Positions 1-11,877 of a stretch of 64,000 bases of DNA are shown here, piece by piece. The notes under the pieces were generated by a model. The model made no database searches. It was given only the letters and a program-made list of their open reading frames with translations, and was not told where the DNA came from. Where the stretch lies: positions 1-64,000 of the forward strand of contig JAJNNX010000039.1 in the NCBI GenBank assembly GCA_023159155.1. The letters are read 5' to 3'. The stretch comes from Ustulina deusta (Eukaryota; Ascomycota; Sordariomycetes; Xylariales; Xylariaceae). Position numbers and translations under genes: made by a program. The number at the start of each line of letters is the position of its first letter. The first letter of the stretch is position 1.

Positions 1-266
1 AACCCGAACCCTAACCCTAACCCTAACCCTAACCCTAACCCTAACCCTAACCCTAACCCTAACCCTAACCCTAACCCTAACCCTAACCCTAACCCTAACC
101 CTAACCCTAACCCTAACCCTAACCCTAACCCTAACCCTAACCCTAACCCTAACCCTAACCCTAACCCTAACCCTAACCCTAACCCTAACCCTAACCCTAA
201 CCCTAACCCTAACCCTAACCCTAACCCTAACCCTAACCCTAACCCTAACCCTAACCCTAACCCTAA
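1..266. repeat. Telomeric repeat tract (CCCTAA)n
   Basis: About 44 tandem copies of AACCCT, the C-rich strand of the TTAGGG telomere used by filamentous fungi. The first unit is a variant (AACCCG); the others look perfect. C-rich strand first at the left edge means this is the physical left end of a chromosome. The tract stops at 266 and the next bases already belong to the inside of a retrotransposon copy, with no non-repetitive spacer. Confidence 0.98.
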
Positions 267-3200
267 TAGTCTAACTAACTAAAAATCTAATCTAATAATT
301 AATATTTATATTATAAAACCTTTTTTCTTTTTAAAAACCTTATTTTTTATTTTAAAATTTATTAAGTATTTTTTTTTATTAGCTTGCAGCTTATATTGTT
401 TTTATATAAAGGTTATTATATTATATATTATTTTTTAAATATTCTAGGTTTAATAAACTAGTTTAAGCGCTTATTACTTAATATTAAAATTTATAATAGT
501 TTTACTAATATTTACTATTAAAAAGTTTTATATTTTAATTCTTATTGCTACTTTTAGTAATAATATATTAATTAATAAATATTATAAGAAATTATATATA
601 AAATTTAAAACAAAAAAATAAATATCAGTAAAATAGTATTTAATACTTATAAAACTATTAATTATTATTATAAATTTAAAAATAAACAATCCTATATTAT
701 TTAATATCTATATATTTAGTATATTAAAAAATCTATATAAGCTTTTATAATATTATATAGCTAGCAACTTTATAATATTTATTTTTTTGCTAAGTAAAGT
801 TATAATTAAACAGCTAAACTTATTTATAAATATTTATATATAATTATAACCCTATTAGTTAAGTAGTATATCTTTGCTATTTATTACTATATATTGCGAT
901 ATTATAGCTAGTATAAACCATAAATAAAAAAAGCTAGAGGTTTTATTTTATAGTATTTTGTTTTTTTTATAGTTATAATAATTATATATATATTGTTTGT
1001 AATTATATGTTAGGTAAAACTAGTAATATTTTTGTTTTAATATTTTAATTGTTTTATATTAACTTTAATACGTAATAATTAAAAACATATAAACTTTTTA
1101 AATTAAAACTATATAAAAAAAAATAATCTTATTTATAGTAACTTTAAGTATATATAGCTTTTTATTTTTATTTTTTAGCTTTTATAGCTAGTTTTTTTGT
1201 TTAATTAGATTTATTAGGTTAGCTCTTTAGAAAATATTAAATAAAAAATCTATAGTTAATATAAAACTTAATATTTTATTAGGTAGGACTAATACTATTA
1301 TTTGTTTTTTAGTTTTTTTAGCTTTAATTATAAAAAGTTTAGCTATTTTTTTTAATAAAATATTAGCTATTATATTTTTTTGTTTTAGTTAATATTAAAA
1401 AATAATATTAAAATTTAATAAAAAGTCAGCCTAATATATTTGTTATATTAATAAAGTCTATTTATTTAAAAAATATAATAAAGCTTAATAATTAATTATT
1501 ATAAAAAACTTAGTTTTAAAATGCTTTAAATAATAATATTTAAAAGTTTATATTACTACTAAAAATTTATAGTTTTAAATTAAATAAGTTTGTTTAATTA
1601 GTATTATTATTTTAAAAAAATATTTTATAAGTTTTTAAGTTATATTTTTTTATTGCTACTAGATAACTTTTTTTATTATATTATATAAAGTATTTATTTC
1701 TATTTATATTAATTAACTAGGCTTAAAAAAAGCTAAAACAAATATTTTATAAACTAGTAGTTTTATATATTTAAAAGCTTGTTTTTATTCTAGTTCTATT
1801 ATAAATAAAAATTTTTTTTTTAATAGTTAATTTAAAAAAATAGCAATTTTACTAACATAATAAATAAATATACAAACATAATTATAAAGCTTAAAAAATA
1901 ACTAGATTAATTTAGTACTTTTAAAATTATTAAAGTTCTAATTTAAAATTATTTAAATTTTTATAGGATTAATTCTAATTTTTATTTTAGTTTTTATAAT
2001 TATTTCTAAATAATTAATAATAAATATATTAAAACAAAACTTCCTAATATTTTTTTAATATTTAGCTTAATATAAACAAAAGATTATTTTTTTATAATAA
2101 GTTTAGTATTATTTTTTAGTTTTAAAATAAATTAAAATATTATTTATATAAATATTTACAAACTTATTTAAAAGTTTTTAAATTTATATATTAATAAAAG
2201 CTTATTATTAAGCAGGTCCTATTTTTAAACTAAAAAATAAAACCTTTTATTAAAATATTTTTTTGCAAGTTTAAAAAAAAAAAAAATAATATAATTTTAT
2301 AATTAATAATAATTAATAAAAAGTTTTAATAATATTTAGTTTTATAAATTAAATAATATTATAATAATTAAATATAATATTATTAATATTTAAAACTAGT
2401 ATAATTTAATTTTTTAAATATATATTTTTTTATTAATAATTAATTATAAACTTATATTTAATTAATTTAAATTTAAATATAAACAAAACAAAAATAATAT
2501 TTAAGTTTATATTTTATTTAATAAAGTTTATAACTAGTAGCTTATTTATAAACTTTTTTTTAAATAAAATAAACTATATAAATATATAATATTAATAAAA
2601 ACTAAAAGTATATTTTTTACTATTAAGTTTTAATACTATATTAAACTTTAATTATAATAATAATAAAGTTTTAGATTTTTTTTTTAAAAAGAACTTTTTT
2701 AAGTATAATAGTTAAAAAAATAAAAAGTTTTATATTAATTTTATATATTAGAAAATTTTTTTTTTTTAAAAATAAAATTAGTTTATTATTAAAAGTTTTT
2801 TATAGTACTACTTAATTAATTTAAATTCATTTCTTTTATAAAATATTAATTACTTTTAAGTTTTTTTAAAGTTTTTTTAGCTAGTTGTTTTTATTTATTT
2901 TAATAAAAATAATTCTAAAAATTTTATATAATTTTTTTAATAGTAGTTTAGTTTTTTTTTTTTTAAAAATTATTATATAAACTTTTTTTATTTTAAGTTT
3001 AAAAGTTCTAAATTTTTTTTTGTTTTTTTAATTTTAGTTATTTTTAAAATAATTGTTTTATTTTTAAAAAATTGTTTTAATATTTAATAATATTTTTTTA
3101 ACGTTTAATTATATTAATTTATATTTTTTTATATTTCTAGGTTTATATTTTATTATTTATAACTCAAAGGTTTAACTATAATTATTAATAAAAATTAAAC

Positions 3201-5416
3201 TAATAAAAATAAATTATTTAATTAGATTAATTATTATTTTTAAGTTTTTATTAAAATATTTTGTTTTATTAACTATTTAATATTAATAATAATATTATAA
3301 TTAAAATTATTAATTTTTATAATATATATTAAATATTTATAAATTTTACTAACTATTTTGCTTTAATAATTATAAAGCTTTTAAAGTTTAGCTAGCCGAA
3401 CTACTTTTATTTTTAATTATTGTTTAACTTATTATATAAACTTATAACTAATTATTAAAAAAATATAAGCTTTAATATTATATAAAACTAAAGTTTTTAT
3501 TTTAATACTATTAATTTATAATTAAATAAATATTTTAAAAATAATTAATTTGTTTTAGTTATATATTTTAGTTAAAATAAATAAAAAAACTAATAAAAAA
3601 ATTTCTATTAGTCCTATTTGTTTTTTAAATCGGATAAACTATTAGAACTATTTTTATTATAGCTTTTTTTTGCTAGTTAAATATTTAAAACTTTAAGCTT
3701 TTAATTAAAGCAATTAATTAATATATATTTTTTTATTATAAATAAAATAAGTTTTATTATTTTAATAAGTTTTTTTTTTTTTTATAATTAGCGTTTATTT
3801 TAATTATTTTAAAATAAATATTTTAAAATTTCTAAAATTAACTAAAAATTAATAAACTAGTTTATTAAAAGTTTAATTACTTAAGTTAGATTTTTATTTA
3901 GTTAAACTAATAAGTTTAGTTTATTAATAGTTTTTATAAGTTTGTTTAATATTATATACTAATTTAATAATTTTATTAATAAATAATTTATAAAAAATAT
4001 TTAAATTTATAAAAGTTTTATATAAGTTTTTTTTTAAGTTTATATAAAAATAGTCCTATAATTTATATTTTTATTATAATTTAATAAATTAATATTTTTA
4101 AGCTAAACTATTAAATATAAAAATAAATTTATTAATATTTTTATTAATTTTATATATATAAACTTAAAATATTTTATAAGCAATAATTATTTAATTAAAA
4201 ATATAATAAATTTTTAATAAAACTTAAATTATTTTAATAATATTATTAAATAATTTTTTAGTTAAATAAAAATATATTTTTATTAATTTTTTAATATATT
4301 TTTTTAATTAGCTTATAATATATTAAAATTAACTATTTTTAATTTAAAATATAATAATATTTTTATTTAGCTTTTTTATTAGTTTATAAACTTAATTATT
4401 AAATAAAGTTTTATTTTTTATAAACTTACTAGAATTAATTTTTTATATTTTAGCTTTTTTAATATAAATAAAGTTTAAAGCACTAAAAAATAAACTAATA
4501 AAATAAAAAGTAAATAAAGCAACAAAACTAAAAAATTTAAAATTAATATTTTTAAATATATTTTTTATAATTAAATTATAGTTATTTTTTAAAAATACTA
4601 AAATAAACATATTAAAAAACTAATGTTTTATTTTTTTTTTTATTAAAAAAGTTCTATTAGAACTAATATAAAGTTATAAATTTATATAATTATAATATTT
4701 AGTATTATATTTCTAAATATATTATTTATTTTAAATTATTTTAGTTCTAGTTTAGATTTTGTTTTTTTAAGTTTTAATTTTTTTTTTTTTTTAGATTTTT
4801 TTTTAAATATTAGTTTATTTAAAGCATTTATAAAAAAGTTTAATACTTAAATTTTTTTTTTTTTATAAAAATTTTTTTTTTACAATTATTTAATAATAAA
4901 AAGCTAGCTATACTTAAGAATTAAAATTATTCTAATTGTTTAAAAGCTAAAAATAAAATAAAAATATTTAAAGTTAAGTTTTTTATAAATTATTAATTTT
5001 TAAGTAATATAAAAATTAAAAGTTTTATTAAAGTTATATTAAAATTAAATTTATATTATAAAATATATAATTAAAAAAAAAAGTTTATTTATATTTTATT
5101 AATTATAACAAAATAAAAAATATATATTTATTAAATACTTATTAATAAATAATTAGTAAGCTTAAAGTAATATTATAATTAGTTAAGTAAAGCTTTTATA
5201 GCTAGTTTATTAATACTATAAATAAAGATTTTAAGCTAAAAAAAAAAAAAAAAAAAAAAAAAAGTTAGAGTTTATAAAATAAGTAAATATAAACTTTATA
5301 TGTATAGCTGTAGAGTTAGGTTAGTCTATATATAGACTTCCTATCTTATTGCTATATAGGTCTAGAGTTCTTGCAGGTCTTACTAAGACTATATAGACTA
5401 TACTAACTATTATATA
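267..5416 (+). mobile_element. RIP-degraded LTR retrotransposon, 5'-truncated, telomere-capped (copy 1)
   Basis: Extremely AT-rich and TpA-rich, with no long open frame. It aligns by eye, collinearly, with the complete copy at 21634-27642: position 267 matches about 22380 and both run to the same 3' LTR. The 5' LTR and about 500 bp of internal sequence are missing, replaced by the telomere. A deletion near 630 removes about 100 bp present in the full copy. The 3' LTR lies at about 5171-5416. No protein domain can be read because of the mutation load, so the superfamily is unknown. Confidence 0.8.
5171..5416 (+). repeat. 3' LTR of copy 1
   Basis: It begins TATTATAATTAG, a mutated form of TGTTACGATCAG seen at other copies, and ends near CTATTATAT (consensus CCATCATAC). 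It contains the family's A-homopolymer (about 26 A at 5237-5262) followed by the motif AGAGTTTATAAA. The length is about 245 bp; variation of the A-run explains the length differences between copies. Confidence 0.75.
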
Positions 5417-7735
5417 ATAAAATAATAAATATAAAAAGTACTTGAGAAAAAAAATAAATAAAAAAAATAAAGTTTTTTATAAAAGTTAAAAAAAGTGCTA
5501 TAAGCATACAAAAAAGCTTTTTTTAAAATGGTTTTTTTTTTTAGCTAGTAAATAAAAACTAGCTATAATAAAATTAAAAAATAACAAAATAATAAATAAT
5601 TAAATATATACGGTTTTTATTTAGCTTTATATAGTTTTATTTATGGTTATATAAATAGAAAGACTGCTTTGCTTAAAGGTAGACTAGCAGGTTTATTAAT
5701 AATAATAATATATTTAAAAGTTATTTTTTTTATTAAGCAGCTGTTTTTTTATTTAAATGTTTTAATTTTTTATAATATTTATAACAAGCTTTTTTAATAT
5801 AATAAGTAGTAATATAATTATATTTTAATATTAAAAATAAATAATTTATAGTTAAAAGATTAAACTTTTAAGCAGTTATTAAAGTGTTTATATAAAGCAG
5901 GATTATATTAAATATATATTAATATTTTTAAAAAATATTTATTTATATTTATTAAGCTTTAAATAAATATTTTTTAAAAAAAGTAGTAATATATTTATGT
6001 TATAAAAATTTTTAAAGCAAGCTAAAAAGATCTTTTTAATAATTATAGCAACTTTTTATTTTTATAGCTTAATTATAATACTAAAATCTATAGTAATTTA
6101 TTTAGCTTTATTTAGATTTTTTAAAAGTTTTTTATTAAAAATAAATATTATATTTTTATTCAAAAGTTTTTATATTATTATTGCTTTAGCGCTTAAAAGC
6201 GCTATATTTAATTATTATATTAATTATTATTAGTTTTTATTTTTATAAAGCTAAGTTTTGTTTTTTAGCCCTAATTCTAACCTTTATATTAAAACTTATA
6301 TATTTAAACTTTATAAACCCTAGTAAAAAACTTTATTAAACTTTTAATAAATAATAAGTTTATTAAGGTTATTATTATTAGTTTAGTTTATTTACATTAT
6401 TTTAAAAGCGTTTTTTAATAAGCTAATAAAATAATTAGCTAATTGGTTTTTTTTATTAACTAAAATATAAGTTCTAAATATTAATCAAGCAGCTTAAATA
6501 TAGCTGCAAGCTTGCTGTTTTTATTAGTAGGCGCACTGCTACGTTTATTAGTAGTATTAATAAACATATTAATAATAAATTCGATGTTATATCTAGTAAA
6601 TTTATTAATAAAAATATTATTTATTAGTATATTATTATTATTAATATTATGTTTTATTACTACTATAAATATAACTTCACTACTTTAATAAATGTTTTAA
6701 AAACTATTTAGTATTTTTAATTTTTAGTTGTTTATTAGCGAGCTTGCAAAATTATACGTAAATATTAGAAAAGCTACTAAAAGTTCTAATTAATATCTTA
6801 TTATTACTACTATATTTTATTGCTGCTATAAATATAACTTTATTATTTTAATAAGTTTTTTCAAAGTTATTTAATATTTATAATTATTAGTTTTTTATTA
6901 GCAAGCTTGCAAAGTTATATATAAATATTAAAAAAGCTAAAAAAAAAGCTCTTAATATATATATATAGTTATATAAAATATAAAATTAATTAAACTATAT
7001 TTTAAATAATTTATATATTTTTATTTATAAAAAAACTAGCTAATCTAGTTTTTATAAAAAATCTTTATTTTTTTAATTAATATAAAAGTTTTAAGTAAAA
7101 AAAAATTACCTATAATTATATAACTAGTTAATTAAGTTATATACTTAATATATAAATTATACACCTAATATTTTTATTAAATAAATAAATAAAATCTTTA
7201 TATAATTATTAAATATATAAAGAAATATAGTTATAATAAGTTATAATTTTTATATAGTTAATAATCATTATATTAATAACAATAATATTGATTTTTTTAA
7301 AAATTTAAAGTTTTATTAAAATATTATTAAAATAATTATTTATAAATAATTATTTTTAGTTAGTTATAATATAGCAACGCTTATATATTAAAAAATAAGC
7401 TAAACTTATATTTTTTAATATAATAATTACTATTATTTTTCTTTATTAATTAAATATATTAAAAATAAAAAATCAATTTTTATTATTTTATATATATTAT
7501 ATTAATAAGTTTTTTAACTAGTATTAAAAATATTCTTTATAATATTTTTTTTATGTTAGTATAGTTATTATATAGCTTAATTAAATGATTATTTATATAA
7601 TTTACTCACATTACTTTAATATATAAAAACTTATTATATAATATATTTAATATACATTAAATCAATATTTCTACTATATTAATATAGTTATGCCTTAGCT
7701 ATGCTATTATATATTCCTTTAATTTTCCTTTTTTT
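5417..7735. other. AT-rich gene-free block
   Basis: About 2.3 kb of AT-rich sequence, probably mutated repeat DNA but not obviously the retrotransposon family next to it. No open frame of note. It contains a small inverted repeat (AGCGCTTAAAAGCGCT, near 6187) and a tandem duplication described separately. AT content eases toward the right end. Confidence 0.6.
6640..6965. repeat. Tandem duplication, period about 163 bp
   Basis: Two adjacent diverged copies. AGCTTGCAAA occurs at 6741 and 6904, and ATAAATATAACTT at 6665 and 6828, both pairs 163 bp apart, with matching sequence between. A partial third copy may precede at about 6555-6660 (a shared TTTTATTACTACTATAAATA-like stretch). Confidence 0.6.
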
Positions 7736-8350
7736 TTTAAAAACATCACATTATTAAACAATAATCCGTTTAATAGCAATTAAAACAAAAATAAATTACT
7801 TTAGCTTTTATACACTTCTAATTTAATCAAGCAAAAGATCTATCCTATCTAAAATCAAAATCAAACTAATAATTAACTACCGATTTACAAAGTCCGCTAA
7901 CTTTAATTCTATCTATTATCACTAGTCCTAAACACTAGTCTGCTTACCTTTATATTAACAACTTAATATATACCCCTCCCACCTCGCACCTCGCTCTTTC
8001 CTTTGTACGTCTTATTTTTACAACTACACTTTAATTCTAACAACCCATAGCCTCGTTAACTTTTCAACCCTTAGCCCTCATCCTCTCTCTTCTTTTTATC
8101 TCACCTCCTCCCTTTACTTACTTATTGCTACCTTTCTTAAGATTCTTCACGTCTCTACTTTAGTTTTTTTATTTAAAACTAACACTAATCCTTATTTTAT
8201 CGATTTATGTTTACACAGTTATTTATTTTTTGCACACGTTGGATCCTAACACTTGTATATATTTGCAATACATCTAAACTTCTCACACCTTTGGCGTTAC
8301 GCCACTTTACGATATATTATTATAACCGAGCTGAACTATCAGAGATCATA
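7736..8350. other. C-rich, G-poor transition zone without gene
   Basis: Between the AT block and gene island 1 the plus strand is pyrimidine-rich and strikingly poor in G. Lines 7921-8100 show about 3-4 G but 17-21 C per 60 bases. No open frame, splice signal set or known repeat is visible. It may be a long pyrimidine-rich leader or promoter, or DNA mutated mainly on one strand. Confidence 0.5.
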
Positions 8351-8615
8351 AACTAAAAGCCGGTAGACACCAAGCAGAGATCCATAAGTAAAGAAGTACT
8401 TACCATTCCGCTGCACAACCTCACCTTCGGTCGCTTCTGCACATCCTCTCTCAGCAGCAACGCGCCGCGCATCGGTACGCTTTGCGTAGTAGTCTTGTAT
8501 ATGCCACCTATCGACAGCCCCGAACGTCTCAGCCGCCTGTGGTGATTAGTATCGCTCGTTGCCTCACACACGTCGTATGCCACCTCTCAGTCTCTGTCAG
8601 CACATTCCTAATGTG

Positions 8616-10037
8616 TTAACAGGTTTTAAGTTCATCTAATGCGGAATGCGAATGCTTGAAATGCCCCATCTCTGAAAGTCCAAAGCTTTTTGCCCTCTTA
8701 GCCAGTATTATGTGCTCGAACAGTCGCTTCCCAACTTCTTCATTGTTCTTAATTTCATAAGATCGAATAAGTATGTAACTTGGGTCTTCGCCACGGTGAT
8801 CGATTTCGAATTCTGATGGACTGACAGTTCCACCTTGCAAGGAGAATGGCAAATCGCTAACGCTAACATTGTCATGCTCTGCGCAAGGGTCCGGCGACGG
8901 GGTAGACGGTGGTTGAAGGCTTGTTTGTGAACTATTAGGGACCTCCAAAGTGCTCGTTCTAGCCCTCTTCCTGTGAAATAGAGGTGACGATGGTAGTGAA
9001 TTTTGGTGTAGCGGAGTCCGAGGCGATTCCGGTATGGCTTGAGAATGTTTGGTAGGCGTAACGCATTGTTTTGCCGTATAATCTTGGTTGCCGACATCTG
9101 GAATATCGCTATCCCCATCTTGAAAGCTGACCCAATGATGTTTTTTACGGACAACTGGTGACGAAAATACTAGCTCTTGAGTAGCATCAGACGGCAGAGC
9201 GTCGAGCCTGGACACACTTTTGGAGCGGAGAGTCATGCTGTCCGTTTGAGAGCCGTGACTTGGTAATTTTGATAAGTGAAAGACAACCAGTTCGACGTTG
9301 GTGAGCAGGAATCCAAGAGAAATTCCGAGGTCAAGACAGCCCTGTATAGGTTGTGCCAGCCACGACTCGTAACAACCAAGGGTCCCAGGAAGAACAGAGT
9401 CATCATCTGTGAATTCAACATTCTTCTCCTTAAACTCCCCAATTGTCACAATATTCCCATCGAGGTTTTGTAGATCTGGAGGATGAATGATATCTCCGTC
9501 GAAAATATCTGCATCGAGTACCACAAGGTCCGGCCCAATGAGCTTCTCTGTATCCCCTTCGATTCTATTGTCGTATGTTCCATAGCTGGGGAAGTGTCTA
9601 GGCGTGCCGACAATGTGCAAGCCAGGAGAGGCAGCCCCCAATCCTATATTCACCCGTTGAATCAACGTCTTCTTATAGAAGTCGGCGATGCTGAGCTCAC
9701 AAGCAGCGAACCGATCCCACGGATGGAGATAAGGCCGCCAGTCTGCTGGGAGGCCGGTGGGTAGCTTCAGAAGTTTCCGGATATGAGCGGGGTTTTCTTC
9801 AAAGCTCTGCCAGTATCGCAATCCTCTGTGTCCGAGGTCACTTCGTAGTGTTCCATATCTCCAGTCATGCCGGTCCTTCGGGAGGTCCTTGGGGTAGATG
9901 AAGGCTAGCTCGTATTTCGGGATTCTTAGGACTTGTTGAACGTCCATGACGGTGTGCCATGATGGGAAATGAGTGCAATGCCACCGAAAGCACTGTGGGG
10001 AGCATTTCTCGGTCACATAATCCTGTGAAAAGGGCAT
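8616..10037 (-). CDS. PD-(D/E)XK nuclease-like domain protein, single exon
   Basis: An intact 473-residue intronless frame. Residues 105-260 carry what looks like a restriction-endonuclease-fold core: GPDLVV with Asp170, a beta strand ending GEFKEK (Glu201-x-Lys203), then a helix with Gln229/Gln232 and the strand pair GFLLTN...LVVFHL (242-255). Spacing and order fit the PD-(D/E)XK families common in Pezizomycotina, where the helix glutamine precedes a YGxLLTD-like strand. The N-terminal 100 residues are Trp/His/Tyr-rich. Residues 300-400 are Ser/Pro/Thr-rich and probably disordered, with a basic HRKRAR stretch (355-360) that could be a nuclear signal. The first ATG (10037) is taken; Met31 is an alternative. 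It is divergent from the gene at 10484. Codon use and GC are normal and no RIP-type stops are seen. The coding call is strong; the nuclease assignment is motif-based, and substrate and role are unknown. Confidence 0.75.
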   Translation of the reverse strand: MPFSQDYVTEKCSPQCFRWHCTHFPSWHTVMDVQQVLRIPKYELAFIYPKDLPKDRHDWRYGTLRSDLGHRGLRYWQSFEENPAHIRKLLKLPTGLPADWRPYLHPWDRFAACELSIADFYKKTLIQRVNIGLGAASPGLHIVGTPRHFPSYGTYDNRIEGDTEKLIGPDLVVLDADIFDGDIIHPPDLQNLDGNIVTIGEFKEKNVEFTDDDSVLPGTLGCYESWLAQPIQGCLDLGISLGFLLTNVELVVFHLSKLPSHGSQTDSMTLRSKSVSRLDALPSDATQELVFSSPVVRKKHHWVSFQDGDSDIPDVGNQDYTAKQCVTPTKHSQAIPESPRTPLHQNSLPSSPLFHRKRARTSTLEVPNSSQTSLQPPSTPSPDPCAEHDNVSVSDLPFSLQGGTVSPSEFEIDHRGEDPSYILIRSYEIKNNEEVGKRLFEHIILAKRAKSFGLSEMGHFKHSHSALDELKTC

Positions 10038-10483
10038 CGCTGCCTAGGCATGGCGCTGCTGCTAGCGTCTAGACTAGATGGTGGGGCACGTGGGGTCACA
10101 AGCGATAACGGTGCCCTATCAAATACATGTGGGCCTAGGTACAAACTGCCGACCCCATATTATTTACACAATGGAAACAAAACAAAAAAAACAATTGAAA
10201 CCAGCACCAAGCGTCGCGTCAACAACGCCAATGCATTCGCACGATACATTGTCTGCCACCTCCAAGCAGGGGAATCTATCTTCAAGATAAAAGCCCAGAC
10301 AGCGTGTCGAGGACCAACTGGAAGATGGCGCCCATGGCTCGTCAGCGGGCGAATGCACATGACACATCATGTCCAGCTCAACCGCGACAACCGCTCACGC
10401 GGCTGACAATCAACACCAGACTCGCGGTGCACTCCTACAGAGCCTGCAAGCCCAGCTCGGGAAAACCAACAAACCCTTCGACA
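10038..10483. promoter_or_regulatory. Shared intergenic region between divergent genes
   Basis: About 450 bp separate the start of the nuclease-like gene (10037, minus) from the preferred start of the next gene (10484, plus). Both promoters must lie here unless the plus-strand gene starts at 10325. An A-rich stretch at about 10170-10200 is the only compositional landmark. No specific regulator site is recognised. Confidence 0.45.
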
Positions 10484-11699
10484 ATGCCGCGCAATAGATT
10501 GCGCCCTCGCCTAAGAACGAGACCGCTGGACCTGCGACCGGGGCAAGTTGAATCCGCAAGAGCCATCTTCGAAATATTGCAGTCAATCCCACACGTGTCG
10601 AACCGGACACCCGCCCTACGCCCACTCGGCGACGATGGACGTTGTGGTCAATACGAACTTGAATATCCTGCGCATAGACTCTGGAGGCTCGTTGGCGACC
10701 CCTATTTACCTAGGTTGACTAGAAACAACGTACGTCAGCTACGAGATGACCTCATCAACACTATCTCCCAGCTCTACGATGCACATGTAGCCTATGTTCT
10801 GGACTTAGCCACTTTCTCTGTGGCCAAGAAGCTCTCCACACACAGAAGGGGAGCGGTCTTCGTACCCTTCCTTGATACTTTCGATTTCGACAAACATCCT
10901 GATAACCCGGCAACTTCGTGGGAGGATCTCAAGAACGAGCAGATAGCAATTGTAAAGGCACATTTTGATGTGCTCGAGGTAACAAATCCCTGCTTGTTCA
11001 TTTTTTCTACTACCGGTACATCGTCATCGCCTTCTGGCTAGATTGCTGACTTATTCCTGGATTATCTTTCAGCTATTAGCAGAGCTGTCCGAGTCTCCGA
11101 CGCTTTCGCAGCCTCCCCAAATTCGGGCGGATCTGCAGCCCGACGTTGTGGTCAAAGTGGTTAAGCAGAGTCGCCCGCACGATAACCAGCGTAGTTGGTT
11201 GATTCGCAGCATGAGTAATTACTCTCCAAAGCTCGGCCAGCTCGTTATCGAGCATGCCGGATGGCGCGCGAGGACACTTCCGCCACGTACAGACTTAGCG
11301 GATATATCTACCAACAATTCGATACGCGATCATTGTTCTGCAATTGGCCATGTGCTTGGCTTGCTAGATCAGTATATGCAAAATAGGCCGGTTGAGTATC
11401 ATGATCTAGTTGATCGAGCAGGCTTACTGGTCATTCACGCCGTCTTGCTGATCCATCTACACGCTAATGTCATCGCAGCCGTCCATTCTCGAGGAATTTT
11501 AGAGATGAACTGCGATGGCACAGCTGACGCATATACGAGCTACGAAAACTTCCAGGCTGTAGCAAAGGTCCGCTCTCTCGCAAAGGAAGCGATATGTTGC
11601 CTGGAGACAAACGACCATCTTGATGCCGAGATCACTTGTTTTCTCCGCGCAGGTACCGAAAAGGGTGTCTTTGCAAAGATTGTTGTGCCTAGTATATAA
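10484..11699 (+). CDS. Unrecognised two-exon protein, about 373 residues
   Basis: Exon 1 is 10484-10978 and exon 2 is 11073-11699, stop TAA. The 94-bp intron begins GTAACA at 10979 and ends TTTCAG at 11072, with a TGCTGAC branch-type site near 11044. It joins two open frames in phase, giving a continuous Leu-rich junction (FDVLE then LLAELSE). The start ATG at 10484 has A at -3. ATGs at 10325 and 10334 would add about 50 low-complexity residues. The protein begins Arg/Pro-rich. It has a mixed alpha/beta middle, and its C-terminal half holds a hydrophobic helical stretch (AGLLVIHAVLLIHLHANV) too His-rich for a confident membrane segment. I recognise no family. It is divergent from the nuclease-like gene and tail-to-tail with the P450, whose stop lies 178 bp away. 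Confidence 0.65.
10979..11072 (+). other. Spliceosomal intron, 94 bp
   Basis: GT-AG intron with a CTGAC branch motif about 24 bp before the acceptor. Without removal the frame stops at 11039-11041; with removal a 373-residue frame results. Confidence 0.75.
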
Positions 11700-11877
11700 G
11701 AGGCTGCAGTAGGACATGGAATATAATAGGGCTATGAGATATTGATACTTGAGTCGGTGGCTCATTTCCGGTGCACCTCTGCCTTCCCAAATGCATCTAA
11801 TCTGCCTTGCTACCGAACTCTGGATATGGCACGATTGAGCAGACTCTACTCCCCCACCCACGCTCATCTATATGGAC

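Noticed and set aside
267..5416. Telomere-linked RecQ helicase, common at fungal chromosome ends
   Set aside because: Considered because of position, but the block aligns to dispersed LTR-element copies at 21-27 and 36-43 kb and no helicase motif is legible.
8353..8583. Minus-strand frame of 76 codons downstream of the nuclease-like gene
   Set aside because: It begins with GTG rather than ATG, has no motif, no splice-linked partner and no better start. Treated as chance.
9483..9764. Plus-strand frames opposite the nuclease-like gene (also 9276-9473)
   Set aside because: Shadows of the real minus-strand coding frame; no independent support.
10304..10483. Extended N-terminus for the two-exon gene from a GTG at 10304 or ATG at 10325
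   Set aside because: The added residues are low-complexity and unlike the rest. ATG at 10484 has good context. Not excluded without transcript data.
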